Positions 36,168-45,500 of a stretch of 64,000 bases of DNA are shown in pieces. Below the pieces are notes generated by a model that saw only the letters and a program-made list of their open reading frames with translations, had not been told where the DNA came from and searched no databases. The position numbers were made by a program, and so were the translations under genes. Every line of letters begins with the position of its first letter. Within the stretch, counting starts at the first letter, position 1. Source of the stretch: UBA6522 sp965262365 (GTDB lineage Bacteria > Pseudomonadota > Gammaproteobacteria > Steroidobacterales > Rariloculaceae); NCBI GenBank assembly GCA_965262365.1, contig OZ253541.1, positions 310,001 to 374,000 of the forward strand, in the 5' to 3' direction.

Positions 36168-36192
36168 GACCCGAGAACGGTATCCTCGGGTC
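36168..36192. terminator. hairpin, possible bidirectional terminator
   Basis: GACCCGAG (36168-36175) and CTCGGGTC (36185-36192) form a perfect 8-bp stem with a 9-nt loop, between the plus-strand IS tail and the minus-strand small ORF. No T-run, so efficiency is uncertain. Confidence 0.4.
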
Positions 36193-36251
36193 TCGGTAGA
36201 CGGTCCTATACATATATGTTTGCGATCCGCCCGGTCGAGGCAAAAAATAAT

Positions 36252-36467
36252 TCATTGTTGCCCGGCCTGCGAACGCCTCCAAATCTTTCGAACGATGCTC
36301 TCGTCGATGCAGGCCGCATCGGCCACCCGGGCGCAGACTTCGCCCAGCGCGCACCCTTCGTTTCCCGGATGCGGTTCCAGATACGCTTCCACCGCCGCGC
36401 AGATCAGCGCATCGCGCATATGCTTCGCCGGCCGGACCCGGAATCGCCACTGGAGGAGGCCGCACAT
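36252..36467 (-). CDS. small hypothetical protein
   Basis: 71 codons starting 49 bp beyond the stop of the TonB-receptor pseudogene. The C-terminal part looks like a small helical domain (MRDALICAAVEAYLEPHPGN, GCALGEVCARVADAACIDES, IVRKIWRRSQAG) and could be a fragment of an HTH or regulatory protein. No family recognised; an internal Met is an equally good start. Confidence 0.4.
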   Translation of the reverse strand: MCGLLQWRFRVRPAKHMRDALICAAVEAYLEPHPGNEGCALGEVCARVADAACIDESIVRKIWRRSQAGQQ

Positions 36468-36515
36468 GACACCATTGACCTATGCCGGCAGACGCGCCCG
36501 CAGGTCCCCCGCCGC

Positions 36516-38805
36516 CTACTCGAAGTCGTACGACAACCTCAGCCCGATCGTGCGCGGGCGTTGCACCGAAATGGCCGGCGTGTAGTGGCCCGCGATCTGC
36601 ATCACCGGCGCCGACTCGTTGTTCAGGTTGTCGATGAAGAATTCCGCTCCCCACGTGTCGCGTTCCATCCCCAGGGCCACCCCGATCGTGGTGGCGGCTG
36701 GATTGATGAAGCGCGTGTTGCCGGGCAGCCGCCTGCCGCCGGAGCCGTCCGGAATGCGCACCGTCCCGAAGGAGCCGCCCTCATCCTGGAGCCCCAGCCC
36801 GGAGTGTGCGCCGGCCTGGTGAAACAGCGTGTCGTCCATCAGTTCGGCGCTGCCGACGATCCCCGCAACGCTCTCGCCCCGGTAGTTCAGGTTGGCGGCC
36901 ACATAGGCGTCCGCACCCGCGTTGGCAAGCCTGAAGTCGTAGCGTAGCCGCAGGTTGCCGGCGAACGCCGCCGCCATGGGCAGTTCGCTGCCGACGGGCA
37001 CCGCGATGCCCTGCAACTGGGGATTGATGCGGGTGAGTTCGGTGTCGAGCACGCTGAACGCGCCGGCGATGCTCAGCGACCCCGTGGGTACCCACAGGAA
37101 GTCGACGTCCAGGCCGCTGGATTTTGCGTCGCCGACATTCTCGATGAAATACAGGAACGCGACGTTGGACGGATCGAAGCGCGAAACCTGCAGTTCGTCG
37201 ATGACCGATCTGAACCAGGTCGCGTTGAGCCTCAGCGAGCGGTCGAGCAGGTAGCTCTTCAGGCCCACCTCGAAGCTCGTCAGGCTGTCGGTCAGCGCTA
37301 CCGCGGGGACGACGTAGTTCTCGTAGAGCCCGCTCTGGTTGGTCGAGAGCCGTCCGGCGTTGCGGTTCAGGGTGGCCGGACGATATCCCTCGGCGTAGGT
37401 CGCAAACAGCAGCACGTCGTTGTTGACCTGCCAGTCCAGCGTCGCCTTGACGATTGTGTCGGTCTCGGTGATGGAACCGTCGGAATTGAGCTTGCCGATG
37501 TCCAGGTGGCCGTTCCTGATGGCATCGAGCGTCGCCTGGTTGCTGCCGCCGCCGCGGAACATGTTGCGCGCCCCGTCCGGACTCGTGGCGTCGAGGATGA
37601 TGTTGTCGTCGAGGATGATGTTGTCGTCGCCGGATTCGTTGTAGCGTCCCAGGGTGCGCAGCCGCGCCGTGACGTCGTTGCTGAAGGCGTGGCTGTTGCA
37701 GCGCCCGTCGGCGGTGGACTCGGAGTTGCCGAACCCGCCGATGCCGTAACGGCAGCCGAAGGAGAAGTTCGAAGCGCCCTGAAGCGTCGATTCCAGGTCG
37801 TAGGAGCGCGCACTGAACGAGGCCGTCACCGCTGTTGTTGTAGTAGTAGTTGTTGACATGCTCGCCGAACGCCCGGTTGGTCGAGTAATAATTGAAATCG
37901 CCGATGTGGTTGGTTTCCACATCGTTGAGATACACCCCGCCCAGCAGCCGCCAGCGCCTTGTCGGGTCGGTATGGACGCGGAACTCGTGGGTGAGTCTCG
38001 AGTTGGCGGTGTCCTCGACGTAGTGCTTGGTGGGATCGAAGCAGTCGTTCGGGTCGGTGAGATCGTAAAGGTTGCCGCTGCAGAGGTAGTAGGTGATGTA
38101 GCCGCCGCCGTTGTTGTAATGGGTGTAGTCGATGAGGCTGTCCACCTCGCGGTCGAGCAATCCGCCGGTGTAGATCAGCTCAAGCTGCGACAGGCGTCCG
38201 CTCAGCGTCCAGGTGGTCAGACCGAAGTCGTCGCGGTTGTACTCGGGCGCAAACTTGGCGGATACATCCTCGGCGATATTGGGCTCGGCGATGAACGACC
38301 CCTCGGCCTGGAGCGTCTGCAACGTGTGCTGCACCAGCAGACCCCAATCGTCGTTGATGTCGTAGGCGAAGCCGATACGCGCGCCGCGGTAGGTGGCCTC
38401 GTTCCAGTCGTCCTGCACCAGGCCTTCGTTGCGGGCGCCGAAGGAGACCGGCCGCTCGTCCACGTACAGCGCCACGCCGGGTGCGGACCCCTGGGCAGCC
38501 GCCACCGTCACGCCGGATTGCTCGGTGGCGCTGCCGCGGATGTAAAGCTCCTTCTTGCCGGGGCCGTTGCCGGTGCTCACCACGTTCGGCAGATACTCGA
38601 CGTACTGGTCGAAGGTCTCGACCCGCAGGTCCCTCAAATCGTCGCCGGTGACCGCCTGAACGGAGATCGGAACGTCCTGGGCGCTCTCGGCCCGCTTGGT
38701 CGCGGTGACGATGATTTCCTCGATCTGGGCGTTGGCAACGCTTGCGGAGGTGCCGGCTAACGCGGCGGATACGGCGAGGCTGATCTTCTTCCTGGTCCAG
38801 GACAT
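36516..38805 (-). pseudogene. TonB-dependent receptor, plug deletion and frameshift
   Basis: An outer-membrane TonB-dependent receptor in decay. The start is ATG 38805 (MSWTRKK), because an FNR-type box occupies the sequence upstream. Signal peptide about 1-26 (SAALAGTSASVANA), TonB box EEIIVTATKR, then a plug domain beginning DVPISVQAVTGDDLRDLRVE. After ALYVDERPVSFGARNEGLVQ the usual second half of the plug (the VERIEVLRGPQGTLFG type segment and following strands, about 100 residues) is absent, and the sequence resumes in barrel strands (ATYRGARIGFAYDINDDWGL). A frameshift near 37835-37850, in TAC/AAC trinucleotide repeats after NNYYYNNSG, moves the reading frame; the rest (ASFSARSYDLESTLQG... 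to LRLSYDFE) is in the other frame. Either lesion should abolish transport. The substrate cannot be inferred. Confidence 0.85.
37593..37628 (-). repeat. 18-bp tandem duplication in the receptor
   Basis: Two copies of GAGGATGATGTTGTCGTC (plus-strand sense) duplicate six codons (DNIILD-type) in the extracellular part of the receptor; in-frame. Confidence 0.85.
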
Positions 38806-38821
38806 GGTAATCGCGTCTCCG

Positions 38822-38835
38822 TTGATGTAAATCAA
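38822..38835 (-). promoter_or_regulatory. perfect FNR/ANR-type box upstream of the TonB receptor
   Basis: TTGAT-GTAA-ATCAA fits the FNR/ANR consensus TTGATNNNNATCAA exactly. It ends 16 bp before the ATG at 38805. It supports oxygen-responsive control of the ancestral receptor gene; its closeness to the start would suit repression or a short leader. Confidence 0.6.
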
Positions 38836-38961
38836 ACACTATGCAAGTGAGGAATACGATGGAAAATGCGCTCGCCAGCCAACAATTGTGAAATAGCCGC
38901 AATTCTCCCTCAAATTTGAAAGGTCGCGATGGTTAACCGAGTTCCGCCTCGAAGCGTTGCG

Positions 38962-39095
38962 CTTCGACCGAGAGATTCCCCGCCGCGTAGCCGAGTCCGC
39001 CGCCGACCTCGAATCCATCCACTCACCTCGATCTTCGGCTCGCGGCGAACGTCCGAGCGTGTTCCGGAACGGGAAATCGCCGCCTACCGGTTCCG
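38962..39095 (-). pseudogene. autotransporter relic: leader fused to barrel fragment
   Basis: Minus-strand segment. 39095-39015 matches the leader of giant 2 (GGAACACGCTCGGACGTTCG, GCGAGCCGAAGATCGAGGTG, AGTGGATGGATTC). It then switches at about 39010 directly into barrel sequence (EVGGGLGYAAGNLSVEA in one frame, compare EVGGGLGYATGRLSVEVNA in giants 1 and 2). The passenger and most of the barrel are missing, so this is the scar of a large deletion or recombination in a further autotransporter gene. Confidence 0.65.
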
Positions 39096-39130
39096 CAGGC
39101 GCGCACACGAGCGGCAAAAAGCTCAAACGC

Positions 39131-39160
39131 CCCGAATATAGACGAATCGCGCTCTCAGCG
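39131..39160 (-). promoter_or_regulatory. partial promoter element, copy E
   Basis: Minus-strand GCGCGATTCGTC then TATATT (39140-39135) and CGG as in the full copies, but the position where the CCCCAA-NN-TTGGGG palindrome should lie (about 39172) holds unrelated sequence. It precedes the relic and, further on, the receptor pseudogene. Confidence 0.6.
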
Positions 39161-39214
39161 CCGGGACTGTGCAACGCCGCCCAGCGACTGCACGAGCCGT
39201 ATCAGGTCCGCCTG

Positions 39215-39325
39215 CCGCGAATCGGTGCCCGCCTTGCCGTAACTGACTGAAACCTGTCGGAAAATAATCGCCAAAATCCCCCAAGGTTGGGGAGATACAC
39301 GGGCGCGCAATTCGCTTAACATTGC
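39215..39325 (+). promoter_or_regulatory. shared giant-gene promoter element, copy D
   Basis: Upstream of giant 3. CCGTAACTGACTGAAAC, TGTCGGAAAATAATCGCC, palindrome CCCCAA-GG-TTGGGG (39279-39292), GAGATACACGGG, GCGCAATTCGC, and a weaker -10 TAACAT (39317-39322) where the other copies have TATATT. Geometry again 31.5 bp. Confidence 0.75.
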
Positions 39326-39339
39326 GCTCGATTGAATTT

Positions 39340-39450
39340 TCCACATCATGGCGCACGCACGCGTCCGGGGAGCCGGAGGACGGGAACCGTCTGTCCCGGA
39401 ACACGCCCGGACGTTTGTCGCGAACCGAAGATCGAGGTCATCGAATGGGT
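39340..39450 (+). promoter_or_regulatory. conserved structured 5' leader, copy D
   Basis: Hairpin GGACGG-GAA-CCGTCT (39378-39392), then CCCGGAACACGCCCGGACG, TTTGTCGCGAACCGAAGATC. The stem differs from leader B by a paired A-U for G-C change, which supports a real RNA structure. Confidence 0.5.
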
Positions 39451-39580
39451 TCGGGGGCAAGGAACGCGGCCGTGTCGCGCACATCGCCGGCGAGGGCCGG
39501 GTGAATGGGAGGCTTGACCGGGAGCGCCGATCGGGCGGGTTTCGCCGTGAGTCGGATGCACGACGCACCACTAGCGTAGA

Positions 39581-39595
39581 AAAGGAAGCACGATC
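39581..39595 (+). promoter_or_regulatory. Shine-Dalgarno followed by ATC, probable start region of giant 3
   Basis: AAAGGA (39581-39586) is a strong ribosome-binding site, but 6 nt later, where ATG is expected, stands ATC (39593-39595). No ATG, GTG or TTG exists in the giant's frame between the upstream TAG (39572-39574) and the end of the signal peptide. Confidence 0.45.
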
Positions 39596-42500
39596 GACAT
39601 AGCCGGACTCCGCGCGAGCGCGGCGGCGGGCGCCGCGCGGATCGAATCAACCCCCGTCGCAAACGAACCAATCGCCGACAACCGTCGGCGGCCGGCATGG
39701 CCGCGCGGGGAGGCTCGGGCGAACCCTTGCGCCCGGCGCCGGTGGCTCGTCGCCGCGGCGCTCGCCGGTATCGCGGCGCTGTGTCAGGCGCAGGCGTTCG
39801 CGCAGACCGACGTGCCGAGCAACTGGCCTCTGATACCCTCGAATCTGAACACGGGCGATGAGTTTCGCCTGCTTCTGAGGATACAGTTAAAGCGGAACGC
39901 GAACTCCGAGAACATCGGAGACTATGACGCCTTCGTGCAGGAAGAAATCAGCGCGAAGGGTCACGTGGAAATCAAGGCGTACTCGAGCCATTTCCAGGTG
40001 CTCGGCTCAACCGCAACGGTCAACGCGCGCACCCATACCGGCACGACCGGAAGCGGCGGCGTCCGCATCCACTGGCTCAACGGCCTAAAGGTCGCGAATA
40101 ACTACGCCGACTTCTACGACGGTTCCTGGCCAAACGGGCGTGCCGCAAGAACGGAGGCTGGCGTGGAGGTTCCAGAAAGCCAACTGTTTCAGAACATTTG
40201 CACCGGCACGGCCGACGACGGCACGACAACGAGTAATCCCATGGGCGCGGCCATGTGCACGGCGACGCAGCTCAGAGACATCGGCAACACCCTGAGCGGG
40301 GAAAGCGTTTCGAGCACGGAGGAATCGCGCGTCCTGGCGCTTTCCGGCGTATTCCGGGTCGGCAACTTCACCGCCTCCACCATCCCCGAGGTCGAAAGCG
40401 TCGCATTCACTTCGGATCCCGGCAGTGACGGCGAATACGTGAAGGACGATGCGATCGAGGTCACCGTGACCTTCTCGGAGGCGGTGGCGGTGACGGGAAC
40501 GCCCCGAATGAAAGTGAGGCTCGCCAAGCCAAAAAACGCCGCCTACGTTGAGTCGGACAGCACCGCGACCGAACTCACGTTCAAGTACACCGTGCGGGCA
40601 GCCGACTACAGCCACGACGGCATCAACATCATCAAGAATGGGCTCGTCCTCAGCGGTGGGACGATCAAGAACCAGGCGGGCGACACGAACGCGAATCTGG
40701 ATCACGACAGGACGCAACCCGACAGCGACCACAAGGTCCACGTCAGGCCAACGGTTTCGCAGGTCAGCGTGGCTTCGACCCCGGCCTCCGGCGACAGCTA
40801 CGCGACCGGCGAAACCATCCAGATCGACCTGACCTTCAACCGCAAGGTGAGCGTCTTCACCGACGGAGGTACGCCCACGCTCGGTGTCATCATCGGGGAT
40901 GCGCGCCGCGAGGCGGCCTACACCACGACGGTCAGCGACACGGTCGTGCGCTTCGGGTACGTGGCCCAGGTCGGGGACGTGGACACCGACGGCATCTTGC
41001 TGATGAACAACGCCATCACCTGGAACGGCGGGTTCATCATCAGGCAGGAGCACGGCGGCATCGCGGACAAGGCGAGCGTCCTGGTGGCCGAAAACGGCGG
41101 CGCGACCTCCACGCTCGCCTTGTCCGGTCACAAGGTGTTTGCGGTCGGTGAACCCGGGGTCGATGTTTTACCGACATCGCTGAGCGTGGATGAGGGCGGG
41201 AGCGATACCTACGAGGTGTTCCTGACGGCCCTGCCGACGGGGACGGTGACGGTGACGCCGTCGGTGAGCGACAATTCCGACGTGACGGTGATGCCGGGCA
41301 GCCTGACGTTCACCACTCTGAACTGGAACGACGCGCAGGAAGTCACGGTGTCGGCGGCCCATGACGCCGACGCCGACACCGACACGGCGACGGTCGAACA
41401 CGCCGTATCGGGCGCCAATTATGGCTCGGCGGCCGCCGCCGACGTTGCCGTGACGGTCACCGAAGACGAAACGGCGTCGACAGGGGTCGCGCTGACGGTG
41501 AGCGCGCCGGCGGTGGCCGAGAATGCCGGCGCGACCCAGGTCACGGTGACCGGGGAACTCGACGGGGTGGCGATGTCCACGGCCACGGTCGTGACGGTGT
41601 CGGTGGGCGCCTCCGCAGACACGGCGACGGAGGGCACGGACTACACCGACGTCAGCGATTTCAGCTTGACGATCCCCGCGCACCAGACCTTGGCGACGGC
41701 GAACTTCACGCTCACGCCGACGAACGACAATATCGATGAGACGGACGAGGCACTGACCGTCGACGGAACCGTTCAGGGCCTGACGGTGACGCCGGCGACG
41801 CTGACGATCACTGACGACGACACGCGCGGTGTGAGCGTTTCGCGCAGCACCTTGCCGGTGGCTGAGGGCGGCAGCGGCACGTATACGGTGAAGCTCACCT
41901 CCGAGCCGACCGGGACGGTGACGATGACGCCGTCGGCGCCCGGCACTTCCGATGTGACAGTGCTTCCGGCCAGCCTGACGTTCACGACCGGGGACTGGTC
42001 GATGGCGCAGACGGTGACAGTGTCGGCGGCCCATGACGCCGACGCCGACCCCGACACGGCGACGATCGAACACGCCGTGTCGGGTGCCGATTATGGCTCG
42101 GTAGACACGGCCGGCGGCGACGTTATCGTGACGGTGACCGAAGACGAGACGGCGTCGACAGAGGTCGCGCTGACGGTGAGCGTGCCGACGCTCGCCGAGG
42201 ATGCCGGGGCCACGCAAGTGACGGTGACCGCAGAGCTCAACGAAGCGCCGCGGGCATCGGCGACGGTGGTGACGGTGTCGGTGGGCGCCACCGGGGAGCC
42301 GGCGACGGAGGGCACGGACTACATCGCCGTCAACGACTTCGCCTTGACGATCCCCGCGGACCAGACCTCGGCAACGGCGGACTTCACGTTCACGCCGGTG
42401 GACGACGGTATCGTTGAGGTGGACGAGACGCTGAGCGTCGACGGAACTGCTCAGGGCCTGACGGTGACGCCGGCGACCATGACGATCACGGACAACGACA

Positions 42501-45500
42501 CGCTTGGCCTTGTGCTCAACGTGTCTTCGCTCTCGGTGGGGGAGGGCATGCGCTTGAACTATACCCTGGTGCTGGGCTCTCAGCCGACGGCCACGGTGAC
42601 GGTGGACATTAGCGGCGCGGCCGGCACCGTCCTGACGCTGAACAAGACGAGTCTCACGTTCACCAGCTTGAACTGGAACGAGGCGCAGACGGTGGAGGTG
42701 TCCGCCGCCCAGGACAACACCGACTCACTCGATGATGAAGTGACGCTGACCCACACGGCGTCAGGCGGCGACTACGCATCGCTCAGCGTGGACCTGGTGG
42801 TGACGGTGCCGGACAACGACGCTGCGTCGATCTACGGGGTCACGGTCATCTCCTCGCCGCTGCATACCTCGAATGCCTATGGGCGCGGTGAAACCATACG
42901 CATCCAGGCGGCCTTCAACGTTGCCGTGGCGGTTGACACCAGCGGCGGAACACCCGCCATCCAGGTGAACTTCGGCACTTCCGGAAACGTCGGTGTGACA
43001 AAGGAATTCGAGTATGCGCGCGGGTCTGGAAGCTCGAGGCTGGTGTTCGAGTACGAGGTGCAGCAAGGAGACATCGACGGCGACGGACTCCACCTGAATG
43101 ACAACGGATTGGTGCTGAACGGCGCAACCATCAAGGACACCCTCTCCGGCCGGGACGCTGTTTTACTCTATACAGGCGGCATACAGGGCAGCCACCTGGT
43201 GGTAGGTTCGGCGGTTCCCGCTCCTATTGAACTCACCTCGCTCGCCCTGTCCGGCATCACCCTGAGCCCGGCCTTCGCCTCGACCGAGACAAGCTACTCG
43301 GCCAGCGTCGGCTATGACGTCTTCGAAACCACCGTGACAGCCGTCGCGACAGCCGGCAGCGTGAGAATCCTGCCCGCGGATGCCGATAGCAGCTCGGGAC
43401 ACCAGGTGGCGCTTGCGACCGGCGCGAACGAGATCACCATCACAGCGTCCAAGAACGGAATCACCAGCCCCACCTATACCGTGACCGTGACCAGGGCGTC
43501 GACAACCGTCTCCATCGCCGGCGGTGCATCAAGCGCCACCTACCGTCTCGAGGATGTGGACTTCACGGTCACGCGTGCCGAGATCTCCGGCCAGGCGCTC
43601 GACGTGGACCTGACGATCAGCCAGGATCAAAGTTTCCTGGCCGCTTCGAAGCTGACGCCGACGGTGACGATTCCGGCGAACAAGGCATCGGCGACGCTGA
43701 CGCTGCAGCCCACCGATTTCTCCAGCAGCGTGAGCGCGGACGGCCGCCTCACCGCGACCGTCCAGGATGGCGATGAATTCGATCTCGGAAGCGCCGCGTC
43801 CGCCAGTGTGGACTTCGTGGTGGCGGACCCGGCGGTGATCGTGCGCCTGGAGCAATCCAGCTATTCGTTTCTCGAGAACGCCGGGACGGTGACTGTCAAC
43901 GTCGTGGCGGAAACGGCGGCGGGCGTGCCGCAGCCGACCAGCCTGTCCATAGGGCCGTTGCTTGCGAGAGTAGCGAGTGGGACCGCAGTGAGTGGTGGCG
44001 ATTACACCTTCCAAAACACGAACGTGATTTTACAGGCATCGGATTACGTGGCGTCGGGCGGCCGATTCGTGGCGACCAGGGCGCTCAGCTTGCCGTTGAT
44101 CAATGACACAACGTCCGAGGGCGACGAGACTCTGTCGATAATCCTGCAATCCCTGGGACAGCTTCCGAATTTGGTTGACCTGACCCAGGCCGACGGCTCC
44201 CCATGCCCCGGCAGACAGTGCAGTTCGCAAGTGACCATCATCGACGACGACAGTCCGCCGGCGCAGGTGACAGATGTCAGGGTCACGCCGAGCCAGAGCG
44301 CCTTGGCCGTGAACTGGGGCGCGGTCGCCGCGGCCGACGGCTACAAGGTGCAATGGAAATCCGGCACGCAGACCTTCCCCGATGCGGCCACCGACAGCCG
44401 CGAGGCCATCGTTTCCTCGGGCTCGACCACCTCCCACAGCATTACCGGACTGACCGACGGCACCCTTTATACGGTGCGCGTGATCGCCACCCGTAGCGGA
44501 GCACCCAGCGACGGCGCAGCGTCCTCCGAGGTGACCGGTACACCGGGCATGCCGACGCTGACCATCGCCGATGCGAGCGCCACCGAGGGCAGTGCCGTCG
44601 AGTTCACCGTGACGCTCAGCCCGGCGGCGGCGACGGACGTGACAGTCGGGTATGCCACCACGGACGGCACGGCCACGTCGGACAGCAGCGACCCTGACGG
44701 GGCCGACTTCACGGCGCCGGCGAGCGGAGCGGAACTGACCATCGGCGCCGGGGCGACATCGGCAACCATTTCCATCGCCACCGGCGACGACACCGTGAAC
44801 GAGGAAGACGAGACCTTCACGGTGACGCTCTCGAGCCCATCGTCGAACGCCGCGACCGGCACGCCGAAGGCCGCGACCGGCACCATCGAGAACGACGATG
44901 AGAGTGCCGCGACGATATCGGCCATCGCCTTCAGCAACGCGCCAGCGAGCGGCGTCTACGGCCTCGGGGATGTGATCGAGCTGAGCGTGACCTTCGATGC
45001 GGCGGTGGACGTGACCGGGTCGCCACGCATTGCGCTGCAATTGACCGGCGCGCCGGCGGCGGAGCGCTACGCCGTCTATGACGGCAGCGCGAGTTCGGCC
45101 ACCGTGCTGGTGTTCCGCAAGATGCTGAGCGCCGCCCTCGACGACAGCGACGGCATAAGCGTCGCCGCCAATGCACTGGAGTTGAATGGCGGCGGCATCG
45201 TCAACGACGGCGCCACGGTGGCCGCGGTGCTTGACCATAACGCGGTGACCGGCGGCAACATCCGCACGCGAGTCATCAGCGGCGTGGCGATCACCTCCAC
45301 CCCGAGTGTGGCAACGCCGGCGGGATACTACGGCGCGGGCGAGACGATTCAGTTCACGGTGAGCTTCTCGCAGGCCGTCACAGTGGACACGAACTCCGGT
45401 ACCCCGGCATTGTTGTTCAGCGCGAGCGACGGCGCCCGGCAAGAGGCCGCCTATGCGAGCGGATCGGGCAGCACGGCGCTGGTGTTCAACTGGACGGTGC

